The notes: a model not told the origin generated them from the letters alone. A DNA stretch of 64,000 nucleotides from Ferrimonas marina (GCF_900129905.1 NZ_FQXG01000005.1:292182-356181), one strand, 5' to 3'. Positions 9,725-19,061 are shown, counted from the stretch's first letter. A program made the numbers and translations.

Positions 9725-9752
9725 AAAAAAGGGACGCCGCGGCGTCCCTTTG
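9725..9752. terminator. Bidirectional terminator between bfr and the zinc permease gene
   Basis: The hairpin GGGACGCCGCGGCGTCCC is preceded by six A and followed by TTTGTCGTTT. It can end bfr on the plus strand and the zinc operon on the minus strand. Confidence 0.8.
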
Positions 9753-9768
9753 TCGTTTCAGGTTAAGG

Positions 9769-10557
9769 TTACTTCGGCCTCACCACCACCCGAACCAGGA
9801 TCGCCACCGCCGCCAGGGTCACCACCACGGTGGCGCCGGAGGGCAGATCAAAGCCGGCGGACAGCCACAGACCGATGCCGTAACCGGTGATGCCGGTGAT
9901 CAAACCCCAGATCTGGGCGCGACGTCCCTGCAGCTGATTCACCGCCAGTGCCGGCAGGATCAGGCTGGAGAACACCAGGTAGACCCCCACCAGTTGCACC
10001 GAAAAGGGGATCACCAGGGCAAACATCAGGTAGAACAGCGGCCCATGGAGCGACTGCGGCCAAAACAGGATCAGTGCCAACACCAGCAGCGATAACAGCG
10101 CCGGTAGGATCAGATCCCCCCAGCCAGTCCACAGGATTTGGCCCGACAGGATTTGATGCAGCAGCTCACCCCCATGGGGATCGCCGGACAGCAACAGCAT
10201 CGCCGCCACCGCAGACACCACGTAGAGACTGCCGATCAAGGCTTCCAGCTCCGGCTTGAAGTAGCGCTCGAGCGCCGCAATCAGGGCCGCAGCGACCAAA
10301 GCAAACAAGGCCGGTAACAGAAACTCCAAGCCGATCATGGCACCGTGACCGGCATGATCAGCATGGCTGCCGTGGTCATGATGGGCGTGTAGGGTATGCG
10401 CCAACACCGCCCCCAGGGCGGCGAACTGGGCAATGGCCAGATCGATAAAGATGATCCCCCGCTTCAGCACCTGGCGGCCCAACACCACATGGGTGGAGAG
10501 CACCAGGATCCCAGCGACCATGGCGGGCGCCAGGATGCTCAGCAGGGTCATGTCCAT
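9769..10557 (-). CDS. Zinc ABC transporter permease, ZnuB-like
   Basis: This is a membrane permease of a manganese/zinc-type ABC importer. The 262-residue protein has about seven to eight transmembrane helices and the family segment FIDLAIAQFAALGAVLAH. A His-rich cytoplasmic or loop stretch, HAHHDHGSHADHAGHG, follows at about residues 57-73. The ATG overlaps the stop of the upstream binding-protein gene (TGATG), implying translational coupling. No ATPase gene occurs next to it, so the ATPase must be encoded elsewhere. Confidence 0.9.
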   Translation of the reverse strand: MDMTLLSILAPAMVAGILVLSTHVVLGRQVLKRGIIFIDLAIAQFAALGAVLAHTLHAHHDHGSHADHAGHGAMIGLEFLLPALFALVAAALIAALERYFKPELEALIGSLYVVSAVAAMLLLSGDPHGGELLHQILSGQILWTGWGDLILPALLSLLVLALILFWPQSLHGPLFYLMFALVIPFSVQLVGVYLVFSSLILPALAVNQLQGRRAQIWGLITGITGYGIGLWLSAGFDLPSGATVVVTLAAVAILVRVVVRPK

Positions 10558-11459
10558 CACGACGTCAGCTCCGCCAAGAGGGCGTCGATCACCTGGTCAT
10601 ACAGCTGGTACAGGTTGTCGATCCCCTCACTACCGGTGGAGTACGGCAGTGCCAGTACCGGCAGCTCGCTGCGCTGAGCCAGCCAGTTTGCTCCCCGCGG
10701 GTCCTGGAAGCGGGTGTGGATCACCGCCTTCACCTGTCCCGAGTTCGCCAGCTCCACCAGGCTCGCCAGGTGGGCGCTGGTGGGTGGCAGCCCCGGCTTG
10801 GGCTCCAGATCCCCCCGCTGCTCGATACCTAACCAATCAAACAGGTAACGAAACGCGGTGTGGTAGGCGATCACCCCTTGGCCTCTGAGCGGCGCGGCCT
10901 TGGCCTCCCACTTGGCGGTTGCCTCGGTCCAGCGCTGCTCAAACGCCGCCAGGTTGGCCTGGTAGCTGGCTTTGTTGGCCGGGTCGATCTCCCCCAGACG
11001 CTGGGCCAGGGCCTGGGCAATGGTCAGCATGCGGTAGGGTGAGAAGTGAAGGTGAGGGTTGCCCTCCGGATGCACATCCCCCATGGTGCGATCCACCTGG
11101 GTGAGCTGATCCAGGGTCTCCACCTGGTCGGCGGCGTAGAACATGCCGGGCTGACCATCGCGCAGCTTGCGGTTGTTGGCCTTCATCTGCAGCACCGGCA
11201 GCCAGCCCACCTCCAGCGCTGCGCCGGCACAAACTGCCAGATCCGCTTTGCGCATCTTGGCGATCAGGCTGGGGCGCGCCTGGACATGGTGTGGGTCCTG
11301 CAGCGCTGTGGTGGCGCTGTAGACCTCCGCCTCCGGCGCCAACTCCGTCAACAGGGCGGCGTACTCGGGCTCACAGGCAAAGATCTCCAGCGCAGACGCA
11401 GACGGCGTCAGCAGCAAGGCTGCGCACGCCGCGATCCAGTTAGAATTGATGCGCACCAT
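10557..11459 (-). CDS. Zinc ABC transporter substrate-binding protein, ZnuA-like
   Basis: This periplasmic metal-binding protein feeds the ZnuB-like permease. The 300-residue protein has a signal peptide ending ALLLTPSASA. Family ligand regions are visible: DPHHVQARPS, GNPHLHFSPYRM and AYHTAFRYLFDWLG. It lacks the long His/Asp loop of E. coli ZnuA. That role may be taken by the His-rich outer-membrane protein just upstream. It overlaps that gene by 20 bp and the permease by one base. Confidence 0.9.
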   Translation of the reverse strand: MVRINSNWIAACAALLLTPSASALEIFACEPEYAALLTELAPEAEVYSATTALQDPHHVQARPSLIAKMRKADLAVCAGAALEVGWLPVLQMKANNRKLRDGQPGMFYAADQVETLDQLTQVDRTMGDVHPEGNPHLHFSPYRMLTIAQALAQRLGEIDPANKASYQANLAAFEQRWTEATAKWEAKAAPLRGQGVIAYHTAFRYLFDWLGIEQRGDLEPKPGLPPTSAHLASLVELANSGQVKAVIHTRFQDPRGANWLAQRSELPVLALPYSTGSEGIDNLYQLYDQVIDALLAELTS

Positions 11460-12735
11460 GGGCCCCCAGAGTCACGTTGTATTGCAGGGTGATGATGTGG
11501 TCATCCGCTGCGGCAAACTCGGTCAGATCCTGGTGGGTGTACTGCAGACGGACCACCGAGAAGTGGCTGGGATGCCAGGCGATCATCGCCTCACTCTCTT
11601 TGATCTTGGCGTCGTGCAGGTGGGCATGCTCTTCGTGCATCAGTGCGGCACTGAGCTCACCGTAGCGCAGACCCGCAGACCAGCTGGGGTTGAACTGGTA
11701 AACACCGGACAGGTACCAGCCGTCGAAGTAGTCCGGGCCATCCTCGTGGTGCCCCTCTTCTTCGTGGCCGTGCTCCTCAAACGCATAGGGCTTATCCAGG
11801 TAGAAGTATTCGCCGCTGATGGTCAGGTGGTTGTACTTGTAGTTACCGCCCGGCGCCCACTTGTACACGAAGGAGGCGTTGAACAGGTCGCGGCCGGTAA
11901 AGGCGGCGCCGTGGCTGTGGTCATGGCCGTGGTCATCGTGGAGATGCTCGTCACCATGCTCATCGCCGTGCTCGTCGTCGTGACCGTGCTCCTCGTCATG
12001 ACCATGCTCTTCATCGTGGTCATGCTCTTCGTCATGCTCCTCATCATGATCATGCTCATCATGGTCGTCATGCTCATGCATGGCTGCCATGCCGTTCTCG
12101 TTGCGCAGCCAGGACAGGCTGGCCTGCCAGCTGTGAGACTGACCGATGTCACCACCCAGCTTGGTGTACAGGTGATAAACCCCGACCGTCTCCGGGTCCA
12201 CCAGGCCTTCCGCCATCAGCGGGTCACCACCTAGCACCTCGGCACCCAGCTCGAAGTAGAGATCGGTCGGCGCCACCCAGTTCAGGCGAACACCGTCGTC
12301 GTAGTAGTGATTACCGAGGAAGGCCCGGTACACCGCCGGACGCTCGACGAAGGCATCGGTGTGCATGTGCTGATTATTGAGGTAGCCGATATCAGACAGG
12401 AAACGACCGGCGCGCAGAGACAGGCCACCCGGCATCGCCAGGGTCTGGATAAAGGCCTCTTCCACCAGCAGCTCGGTCTCGCCATCGTGGCTTTCCAGCA
12501 CGGTGGTCAGCTTGCCGTACAGCTTGTCATCCACCGCCGCGGAGAACGCAAGCTCAGTGTGACCCAGGCCAAAACCCTCTTCACGCTCGCCCATGGGACG
12601 TTCGCCATCCTGGTAGTAGCCATCCAGTACCAGGCTGATGTTGGGGTTGGTCAGGCTTCCAGTGTTGGCCAGAGCAGGAGTAGCGAGCAGGGCAGCAACT
12701 GCAAAGGCAGTACCGTTCAACTTCATAGACATCAT
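11440..12735 (-). CDS. His-rich outer-membrane beta-barrel protein of the zinc operon
   Basis: This 431-residue protein has a signal peptide ending LLATPALA and porin-like alternating beta segments (SLVLDGYYQ, GLRYGELSAAL, HIITLQYNVTL). At about residues 215-272 sits an extreme His/Asp/Glu stretch, repeats of the type HDEEHGHDEEHGHDDEH, which very likely binds zinc at the surface or in the barrel. There is no TonB-box plug domain and the protein is too short for a TonB receptor. It heads the ZnuA/ZnuB genes and overlaps the next one. A role as zinc-scavenging porin is inference. Confidence 0.8.
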   Translation of the reverse strand: MMSMKLNGTAFAVAALLATPALANTGSLTNPNISLVLDGYYQDGERPMGEREEGFGLGHTELAFSAAVDDKLYGKLTTVLESHDGETELLVEEAFIQTLAMPGGLSLRAGRFLSDIGYLNNQHMHTDAFVERPAVYRAFLGNHYYDDGVRLNWVAPTDLYFELGAEVLGGDPLMAEGLVDPETVGVYHLYTKLGGDIGQSHSWQASLSWLRNENGMAAMHEHDDHDEHDHDEEHDEEHDHDEEHGHDEEHGHDDEHGDEHGDEHLHDDHGHDHSHGAAFTGRDLFNASFVYKWAPGGNYKYNHLTISGEYFYLDKPYAFEEHGHEEEGHHEDGPDYFDGWYLSGVYQFNPSWSAGLRYGELSAALMHEEHAHLHDAKIKESEAMIAWHPSHFSVVRLQYTHQDLTEFAAADDHIITLQYNVTLGAHGAHQF

Positions 12736-12804
12736 TCTATTTCCTAAAAAGACAATAAAGTGGGCATCGATGCGTGTGCCGATGCCGATACAACAGGGTC
12801 GGAT

Positions 12805-13140
12805 TTAGGAGTGCGCCGGCGGCGCCCGGGCGTGATATCGATGAGAATCGCCCTGCAACCAGGCGTGGATTTCAAGGGCGGGCGCAAGGGCCAGGGGGGC
12901 GTTGCCAGGCAGCAGCGGTACCTCGTGCCAAAACATCGAGGCCAACTGCTGCTGGTGGACAAAGAAGTCGCAGTGCTCTAACGCATCGTCTTGGTGACCA
13001 TGGCCGGAGGCATGGGTGTGCGCATGAGAATGATCATGATGATGGGACAGCTCATGGATCGGCGCCGCCAGCACCAACGCCAGCAGCCACAACACCATTA
13101 GAATGGATCCGACCCCTCGGGGTCTCCCTGCCCGTATCAT
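12805..13140 (-). CDS. Small His-rich protein, putative zinc chaperone
   Basis: The reading frame holds 111 residues. A hydrophobic N-terminal segment (LMVLWLLALVLAAPIHE) acts as signal or anchor. It is followed by HHHDHSHAHTHASGHGHQDD. Similar small proteins next to zinc ABC genes are annotated as zinc-uptake chaperones. The gene lies 69 bp upstream of the His-rich porin, in the same direction. The start is uncertain: no good ribosome site precedes 13140, and M15 is an alternative. Confidence 0.65.
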   Translation of the reverse strand: MIRAGRPRGVGSILMVLWLLALVLAAPIHELSHHHDHSHAHTHASGHGHQDDALEHCDFFVHQQQLASMFWHEVPLLPGNAPLALAPALEIHAWLQGDSHRYHARAPPAHS

Positions 13141-13182
13141 CGCCCTGCATCTGACTCCTTGTCATGATGGCGGCAGTGTAAC

Positions 13183-14154
13183 CTAAGCGCGAGACACTGG
13201 GAAGGCGATCACGTTTTCTATGTGATTGAGACCTTGAACCAGCATTATCAATCGATCTACCCCCAATGCGACGCCGGCACAGTCGGGCAAGCCATGACGC
13301 AGCGCGGCGATCAGGTGCTGATCGATCGGCCGCTGAGGCAGGCCCATCTGCGCTCGCTGCAGATTATCCGCCTCGAACCGGGCCAGCTGCTCATCGCCAT
13401 CGGCCAGCTCATAGAAGCCGTTGGCCAACTCGATGCCGCGGAAGTACACCTCAAAGCGATCGGCGGTGCGGGGGTCTTCTGCGCTGATCCGCGCCAGCGC
13501 TGCCTGGTTGGCGGGAAAGCCATGCACCATGCAGGGCACCTGCTGACCGATCTGCGGTTCCAGCACCATGGAGAACAGCAGCTGCTGCAACGGCGCCTCG
13601 GTCGTCTCCTGATCGCCCACATCCTGCAGGTTGTGCTCCCGGCACTTGGCCTGCAGCTGCTCAACGCTCGCTTCGAGTGGATCCAGCCCCAGCACCCGCT
13701 CAAACACTTCCGCGTAGCTCACCTTCTCCGGCTCACCGCAACCCAGGGTGGCTTGCAGCAGCTCGGCCATCTCCGCCATCAGGTCGTGATGATCAAACCC
13801 CACCCGGTACCACTCCAGCATGGTGAACTCCGGGTTGTGATGGCGGCCGGATTCCTCGTTGCGAAAGCTCTTACCCAGCTGGTAGATGCAACCGGAGCCA
13901 GCACACAGCAACCGCTTCATGTGAAACTCAGGGGAAGTCATCAGGTAGAGCGGCAGGCCATCGGCGGCGCCGGGGCCGACAAAGCGGGTTTCGAAGCTGA
14001 CCAGGTGGACGTCGGTGACCGCTGCTTGCGACAACGCCGGGGTATCCACCTCCAGTACATCGCGCTGGGCAAAAAAGGCACGGATCTTGGCGATCACCGC
14101 CGCTCGCTGACGCAGCTGCTCCCGGCTGGTGGTGGGATGCCATTCGGTGGTCAT
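13183..14154 (-). CDS. epmA: EF-P--(R)-beta-lysine ligase
   Basis: EpmA attaches (R)-beta-lysine to Lys34 of elongation factor P. It is a truncated class II lysyl-tRNA synthetase with a catalytic domain only. The 323-residue protein shows class II motif 2 ([21 protein letters not shown]) and motif 3 ([13 protein letters not shown]), and [12 protein letters not shown] between them. The ATG at 14154 follows AGGAG. It is downstream of efp on the same strand but separated by a terminator. Confidence 0.96.
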   Translation of the reverse strand: MTTEWHPTTSREQLRQRAAVIAKIRAFFAQRDVLEVDTPALSQAAVTDVHLVSFETRFVGPGAADGLPLYLMTSPEFHMKRLLCAGSGCIYQLGKSFRNEESGRHHNPEFTMLEWYRVGFDHHDLMAEMAELLQATLGCGEPEKVSYAEVFERVLGLDPLEASVEQLQAKCREHNLQDVGDQETTEAPLQQLLFSMVLEPQIGQQVPCMVHGFPANQAALARISAEDPRTADRFEVYFRGIELANGFYELADGDEQLARFEADNLQRAQMGLPQRPIDQHLIAALRHGLPDCAGVALGVDRLIMLVQGLNHIENVIAFPVSRA

Positions 14155-14224
14155 CACAATGCTCCTGCTTTATGGGGTGAGGGTGTCGCTGGGCTGTTGG
14201 GTTGAGCATGAGCGACGCCCAAAC

Positions 14225-14254
14225 AAAAAGAGTGGGCCGAAGCCCACTCCTGTT
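14225..14254 (-). terminator. Terminator after efp
   Basis: On the minus strand the hairpin AGTGGGC-TTCG-GCCCACT is followed by TTTTTGTTT, 16 bp after the efp stop. Confidence 0.85.
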
Positions 14255-14269
14255 TCATCTTGCCGGTGC

Positions 14270-14839
14270 TTACTTGCGCACCCGCTCAACGTATTCGCCG
14301 GTACGGGTATCCACCTTCACCACCTCACCAATGGAGATGAACAGAGGTACGCGAACCACAGCGCCGGTGCTCAGGGTGGCCGGCTTACCGCCAGTACCCT
14401 GGGTATCACCCTTCAGGCCCGGATCGGTCTCGGTCACTTCCAGCTCGACGAAGTTCGGCGGGGTCACCACGATCGGGTTGTCGTTCCACACGGTGATGGT
14501 GCACAGGTCTTGCTCGACCAGGAACTTCTCCGCGTCACCGACGGCTTTCTTATCCGCAGCGATCTGCTCGAAGGTGTCGTTGTTCATGAAGTGCCAGAAC
14601 TCACCGTCGTTGTAGAGGTAAGCCATCTGCAGATCCATGACGTCGGCGCCTTCCACGCTCTCGCCAGACTTAAAGGTCTTCTCCAGGGTCTTGCCGCTGA
14701 TCAGCTTCTTGATCTTCACGCGGTTGATGGCCTGACCCTTACCCGGTTTGAACAACTCGTTCTCAACGATGTTGCACGGCTCGCCGTCCAACATTATCTT
14801 TAGCCCGGATTTAAACTCGTTGGTAGAATAAGAAGCCAT
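14270..14839 (-). CDS. efp: Elongation factor P
   Basis: EF-P relieves ribosomes stalled at polyproline stretches. The 189-residue protein has the KOW-like N domain and two OB domains. Lys34, the modification site, sits in the loop KPGKGQA. The presence of this lysine together with epmA and epmB marks the beta-lysyl pathway rather than rhamnosylation (Arg32). It is divergent from epmB, with 43 bp between the starts. Confidence 0.98.
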   Translation of the reverse strand: MASYSTNEFKSGLKIMLDGEPCNIVENELFKPGKGQAINRVKIKKLISGKTLEKTFKSGESVEGADVMDLQMAYLYNDGEFWHFMNNDTFEQIAADKKAVGDAEKFLVEQDLCTITVWNDNPIVVTPPNFVELEVTETDPGLKGDTQGTGGKPATLSTGAVVRVPLFISIGEVVKVDTRTGEYVERVRK

Positions 14840-14882
14840 TTCTGCTCTCTTCCAGCTGTTATAAGTTGATGTTAACCGGCTA

Positions 14883-15911
14883 ATGATAACCCGAAATCCC
14901 GCCCCTTTGCACCGACCTCAAGCCAGTTGGCAACAGGATTTGGCCTCGGCCTTCAGCGATCCTGTGGCACTGCTGACCCATCTGCGGATCGATCCGGCCC
15001 AGTTTGGCGAAGGCTTGGCCGCACGCCGGCTGTTTCCGATGCGTGTGCCCCGGCCCTACGCCAATCGAATCACCCCCGGCGATGCCCAGGATCCGCTGCT
15101 GCTCCAGGTGCTGCCGCTGGGCGCTGAGTTCCTGGCTCAGCCCGGTTTTGGCGTCGATCCCACCGGCGAGCAGGGGGGCGATACCCCGGGCCTGCTGCAC
15201 AAATACCGCAGCCGTGTTCTGCTGATGCTGCGCGGCGGCTGCGCCATCAATTGCCGCTACTGCTTTCGCCGTCACTTCCCCTACCAGGATCACAAGGTGG
15301 GCCGTGCCGAGCTGGAGCAGGCAGTAGCCTATCTCAATGCCGATCCCCAGATTAATGAGCTGCTGCTGTCCGGTGGCGATCCGCTGATGGCCAAGGACGA
15401 CCACCTGGCCCAGCTGTTCGAGCGTCTAACCCAGGCCAAGCACCTCAAGCGGGTGCGTTTCCATACCCGCCTGCCGGTAGTGATCCCAAACCGGGTCACC
15501 GATGCGCTGGTGACCCTGCTGGAGCAGGCGCCCTGGCCGGTAGTGATGGTGCTGCACATCAATCACCCCCGGGAGATCGACGACGAGGTGGTCGCTGCCA
15601 TGCAGCGCTTGCGGGCGGCCGGTGTCACCCTGCTCAACCAGGGGGTGCTGCTCAAGGGGGTCAATGACGATGCCCAGGTGCTGGCCCAGCTGTCCGAGCG
15701 GCTGTTTGAGGCGGGGATCCTGCCCTACTACCTGCATCAGCTGGACAAGGTGCAGGGAGCGGGGCATTTCGAGGTCAGTGATGAGCAGGCCCGGGCGCTG
15801 ATGGCGCAACTGCTGGCCACCCTGCCCGGTTTCCTGGTGCCCCGCCTGGTGCGGGAACTGCCGGGCCACAGTGCCAAGACGCCGATTGATCTGCGCCTCG
15901 AGCCCGCCTAG
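14883..15911 (+). CDS. epmB: EF-P beta-lysylation protein, lysine 2,3-aminomutase-like
   Basis: EpmB is a radical-SAM, PLP-dependent enzyme that converts L-alpha-lysine to (R)-beta-lysine for EF-P. The 342-residue protein has the CxxxCxxC cluster in [17 protein letters not shown], the [13 protein letters not shown] motif, and the PLP-lysine region near [15 protein letters not shown]. It is divergent from efp. No epmC hydroxylase is seen in this window. Confidence 0.96.
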   Translation: MITRNPAPLHRPQASWQQDLASAFSDPVALLTHLRIDPAQFGEGLAARRLFPMRVPRPYANRITPGDAQDPLLLQVLPLGAEFLAQPGFGVDPTGEQGGDTPGLLHKYRSRVLLMLRGGCAINCRYCFRRHFPYQDHKVGRAELEQAVAYLNADPQINELLLSGGDPLMAKDDHLAQLFERLTQAKHLKRVRFHTRLPVVIPNRVTDALVTLLEQAPWPVVMVLHINHPREIDDEVVAAMQRLRAAGVTLLNQGVLLKGVNDDAQVLAQLSERLFEAGILPYYLHQLDKVQGAGHFEVSDEQARALMAQLLATLPGFLVPRLVRELPGHSAKTPIDLRLEPA

Positions 15912-15949
15912 GATGGGTCGCCCAATTTTACTCACTGATAAGGATGTCT

Positions 15950-16510
15950 ATGGCCACGCTGCTGTTTGTGACCGATATCTGGGGCCAGCACGCCAGTCTG
16001 GATCCCTTGCTGTCGCGCCTGGAGGCGCAGTTTGACCAAGTTGAGGTGCTCGATCCCTACAGCGGTCAGCGCTTCGCCTTTGAGGACGAGGCCCAAGCCT
16101 ACGAGTACTTCCAGCGCCGCTGTACCGCCCGTATCTACCAGCAGAAATTGGCAGAACGACTGAGCCAGGGTAGCGAGCCTTTGTTGCTGCTGGCCTTCAG
16201 TGCCGGTGCCAATGCCGCCTGGCCGCTGCTGAGCCAGCCCGAGCTGGCCAGCCGAGTAACCCGCGCGTCACTGTGCTACGGCAACCAGATCCTGGCTCAG
16301 CCGACGCTAACGCCGCAAAGCCCAACCCAGTTGCTGCTGTGCCGGGACGATGCTGGGGTGCTGGAACACCAGGCCCCGCTGGCGCGGGCCTGCCAGGTTG
16401 AGCTGAGCGAGGCCGGCCATGGCTTTATCAACCCCCGCAGCCCCCACTTCGACGCCAACGCCGCTGACACCGCGCTGGCTGACGCTGTGCAGTGGCTGCA
16501 GCAGCGCTGA
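15950..16510 (+). CDS. Alpha/beta hydrolase, dienelactone-hydrolase-like
   Basis: This is a short alpha/beta hydrolase of about 186 residues. The nucleophile elbow AFSAGAN is near residue 84, an Asp lies in LLCRDDAG and the catalytic His in SEAGHGFINPRS. These make a plausible Ser-Asp-His triad of the dienelactone hydrolase family. The ATG at 15950 is preferred because AAGGA sits at a proper distance; the ATG at 15944 is too close. It follows epmB by 38 bp. The substrate is unknown. Confidence 0.8.
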   Translation: MATLLFVTDIWGQHASLDPLLSRLEAQFDQVEVLDPYSGQRFAFEDEAQAYEYFQRRCTARIYQQKLAERLSQGSEPLLLLAFSAGANAAWPLLSQPELASRVTRASLCYGNQILAQPTLTPQSPTQLLLCRDDAGVLEHQAPLARACQVELSEAGHGFINPRSPHFDANAADTALADAVQWLQQR

Positions 16511-16535
16511 TCCACCGCGGGCAACAAAAAAAGAG

Positions 16536-16885
16536 CTCTGCCCTAGTTAGGTGTTGAATACACCTTACTCATTCAATCCAACAGAACTGTGTGACCCGCC
16601 GGCTCTTCGCCGACTTGGAGTCGCCCGAACGAAGTGGCCAAAGCCCAGGTTGAAGGCCAGGACGGCCTGAGTGGCTTGCGGAGACAGGGACGTCGACTCA
16701 AGCCTGAGCCGCAGACTTTGGTAACGAAAGTGAGGGTTAGCGACGATTGGAGGCAAACGGGGGTTCCAAGGGGGCGGAACGCCCCTTTGGTTGCAGCCGG
16801 CAACCCGGCAAAGCTATTTACAGCCAATGGTGAGAAAAATCGTCAGGCTAACTAGAACAACAGTTAATTCGGACAAAGCACAAAA
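16536..16885. repeat. Dispersed 350-bp structured repeat, copy A
   Basis: This intergenic block is closely matched by 34713-35061 over its whole length, with only scattered substitutions. It contains a hairpin CTTCG...CGAAG enclosing GACT/AGTC. A strong hairpin GGGGC-GGAAC-GCCCC sits near 16770-16790, and a GCCGG/CCGGC hairpin follows it. The ends carry a degenerate inverted repeat of the type TCTGTCC(N)AATT. Short frames inside it are not conserved as proteins. It lies between the hydrolase gene and the terminator of the TraB-family gene. Confidence 0.85.
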
Positions 16886-16910
16886 CAGCGGGGCATCATG
16901 CCCCGCTGTT
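16885..16910 (-). terminator. Terminator of the TraB/GumN gene
   Basis: The hairpin ACAGCGGGGC-ATGAT-GCCCCGCTGT is followed by TTTTG on the minus strand, 18 bp past the stop. Confidence 0.8.
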
Positions 16911-16927
16911 GCTATCTGCCCCAGACT

Positions 16928-17782
16928 CTAGCGCTGGCAATCGCTCTGCCAGCAGTCGGTCACCTGGACACCGGCTTTGCCCAGCAGGCTGGGGATCGAG
17001 CCCTCACCCACCAGGTGGCCCGCCCCCACGGCAATGAACAGGTGGTCGTGCTGCTGCATCAGAGCCTGGATCCCCTCACTCATGCCTACGTTGCGATCCA
17101 GCATCAGCTTCTGCCACAGCTCGGGGTGGTTCTGCAGCCCCTCCAGCATCTGCTCTGCCAGCTCCTCCTTATCGCCCTCGCGCCAGGCCCCCACCAACGC
17201 CTCGATCTCCTCGGCGCCCGAAGTCTCCAGGGTGGCCTTGAGCATGGCGTGGGAGGCCTCGTCGCTAAAGCTGTTGAACACCTCCAGCTGGAACGCCATC
17301 CCCTCCAGCTCCAGCACCGGCCTGTCCTTAAGTTGCGCCATCAGCTGCTGCTCCACCCCAAGATCCGGCCGGAAGCCCGCCTGGGCCATCATCCCCATGG
17401 CAATCTGGGAGCTGAGCATCCAGGGGCGCAAGCGCGGATCGCAGTGCAGCTGCTGGGCCTGGCAAAACTCCTGCAGCTGGGTAGCCAGCTCCGCTGGCAG
17501 CGGCGAAGTGGCCAGCATGTTCTGCATCACCAGGGCCTGGATATTAGGGTCGTTGGGATCCGCCTCCAGCACCAGCTGTTCGGCACCGGACAGCGCCTGC
17601 TCGATGCGCTCGGGCATGGGGTAGAAATCCGGCAGCCCCACATGAATAGAACCCAGCAGCCAGGCCTGGTGCCCTTGGTAATCCAACCGGTAGAACACCG
17701 GCTTATCCTCTGGTGCGGCCCAGCCCGGCATAGCCAGTAAGCCCAACCAAGCCGCTAGCAGCAACGTCCAGCCTCGTTTCAT
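16928..17782 (-). CDS. TraB/GumN family protein
   Basis: The 284-residue protein has a signal peptide (LAAWLGLLAMPGWA) and the family signatures: AWLLGSIHVG near the N-terminus, LVLEADPND, and FIAVGAGHLVGEGSIPSLL near the C-terminus. The conserved GSIH and GAGH histidines suggest a metal-dependent hydrolase of the TIKI/TraB type. The biochemical role in bacteria is not settled. A possible disulfide lies in the tail CWQSDC. It is a single gene with its own terminator. Confidence 0.85.
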   Translation of the reverse strand: MKRGWTLLLAAWLGLLAMPGWAAPEDKPVFYRLDYQGHQAWLLGSIHVGLPDFYPMPERIEQALSGAEQLVLEADPNDPNIQALVMQNMLATSPLPAELATQLQEFCQAQQLHCDPRLRPWMLSSQIAMGMMAQAGFRPDLGVEQQLMAQLKDRPVLELEGMAFQLEVFNSFSDEASHAMLKATLETSGAEEIEALVGAWREGDKEELAEQMLEGLQNHPELWQKLMLDRNVGMSEGIQALMQQHDHLFIAVGAGHLVGEGSIPSLLGKAGVQVTDCWQSDCQR

Positions 17783-17949
17783 TCCATTCTCTCCTGATCA
17801 ATTTGCCCAGTGGGCGTTCACTTCCATGTTTGTGTTACCAAAAAAGCGCCACGGCAACCCATACAGGCCACCGCTGCCAGAGAAACAGCGGATTTGAGTC
17901 GCTTCCCCTGGCTTTCTATAATCTGCCCCAGAAATTTGGGGGAGCCATC

Positions 17950-18258
17950 ATGTCCTACGACACCATCATTGAACAATACCGTACCAGCCTGCAGGCCGCC
18001 TACCGCCAGGCGCTGGATGCCGACAGCCTGCTCGAGGCGATGCAAAAAGAGGGCAAGGGCAAGTTTGCTGCCGTGTTCCGCGAAGACGCCGGCTTCAGCT
18101 GCCAGGCCAATCGCTTCACCCCCTACGTTAAAGAGCTGGGGGAGCAGCTGCAAGCCTTCGAGGCTGAGCCAAACCCAGAGCAGCTACCTGAAATGGTTAG
18201 AAAATTAGAGCTGTTGCTGACCACACTGCAGCAGCTTCGGCAGTCGCTGAAAGGATAA
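17950..18258 (+). CDS. Conserved small helical protein, function unknown
   Basis: This is a 102-residue cytoplasmic protein, almost all predicted helix (DTIIEQYRTSLQAAYRQAL, LELLLTTLQQLRQSLKG). A central segment is GKGKFAAVFREDAGFSC. I do not recognise a named family, though similar short proteins seem present in related marine genera. GGGGGAGCC precedes the ATG at 17950; the frame is open further upstream, but without a good ribosome site. It shares a bidirectional terminator with the DUF3016 gene. Confidence 0.7.
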   Translation: MSYDTIIEQYRTSLQAAYRQALDADSLLEAMQKEGKGKFAAVFREDAGFSCQANRFTPYVKELGEQLQAFEAEPNPEQLPEMVRKLELLLTTLQQLRQSLKG

Positions 18259-18286
18259 AAAAGCCGCCCTCCCGGGCGGCTTTTTC
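18257..18286. terminator. Bidirectional terminator
   Basis: AAAAAAGCCGCCC-TCCC-GGGCGGCTTTTT is symmetric. It serves the small plus-strand gene and the convergent DUF3016 gene, and overlaps both stop regions. Confidence 0.88.
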
Positions 18287-18815
18287 AGTTACTGGCCAGC
18301 TGGTCTGGGAGCGATTTGCGTACCCAGTCATCCAGCATGCGCAGCTCATAGCGCAGCGATTCGTTGCGATAGCGGCTCGGCGGTCGGGAGTCGAAGCCCA
18401 TATCGCGGATGTTCTCTTCACCTTGGGTCACCACCTGACCGGCGGGGTCCTTCACCTCGTAGTTAAAGGCGATACGGGGTGGATAGACGCTCTTGATGAT
18501 GCGGATATCACTGGTAGTGCGGCCCATGGAGGGGCGTACATCCCCGGCCAGATCCAGATCCGTGACGGTGAAGGTGATGGTCTGCCCCTCGGTCAGCATC
18601 GGCTCGATCTGCTTTTGCAGGTGCTTGCCCAAGGTGGCAAAGACGTGATTCTGATAGCGGGACTGGATCCCGGTGCCGGTGCGCACGTCGGTGTAATCAT
18701 CCGGCTGCTGCCAGATGACGGTGACCGCGCCGTCCTGCGTCGGCCACTCCGGTGCTTCTTCTGCCAGGGCATTGCCACTGACCAATGCCGCCGCCAGCCA
18801 TAACAGTCTCTTCAT
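18285..18815 (-). CDS. DUF3016 domain protein
   Basis: This is a 176-residue exported protein. The ATG at 18815, behind GAGGAG, gives the signal peptide MKRLLWLAAALVSGNALA. The mature part contains VTVIWQQPDDYTDVRTGTG and FTVTDLDLAGDV, as in DUF3016 proteins known from Shewanella and Xanthomonas. The function is unknown and it is probably periplasmic. It is a single gene. Confidence 0.82.
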   Translation of the reverse strand: MKRLLWLAAALVSGNALAEEAPEWPTQDGAVTVIWQQPDDYTDVRTGTGIQSRYQNHVFATLGKHLQKQIEPMLTEGQTITFTVTDLDLAGDVRPSMGRTTSDIRIIKSVYPPRIAFNYEVKDPAGQVVTQGEENIRDMGFDSRPPSRYRNESLRYELRMLDDWVRKSLPDQLASN

Positions 18816-19014
18816 TGCCCACTCCTCTACAGGTGACTTCATACAAGGTGTTAGAAGCGGCGCAGGGAAAAAGATTCAAAAAGATTGCGACCGGGCCGCG
18901 CTCTGTTCAAGAATCGTACAAGCTTTACCACAATGCGCCCTCCACCTTGGTGAATTACCGCCATTTTTTAAACTCTAAGTGTAGATAAAACAAGCCTTAG
19001 CAGTTCGCAGGCAT

Positions 19015-19044
19015 AAAAAAACGGACGCCGAAGCGTCCGTTTGT
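19015..19044 (-). terminator. Terminator after groEL
   Basis: On the minus strand ACGGACGC-TTCG-GCGTCCGT is followed by TTTTTTTA, 20 bp past the groEL stop. Confidence 0.9.
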
Positions 19045-19061
19045 TGCAGCCGGGGCTGGGC

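Noticed and set aside
12736-13182. Zur box for the zinc operon
   Set aside because: No clear TGTTATA-type palindrome is visible before the small His-rich gene or the porin gene.
16573-16855. Short frames inside the dispersed repeat copies
   Set aside because: Frames occur on both strands and differ between copies A and B at their ends; the hairpins, not a reading frame, are preserved.
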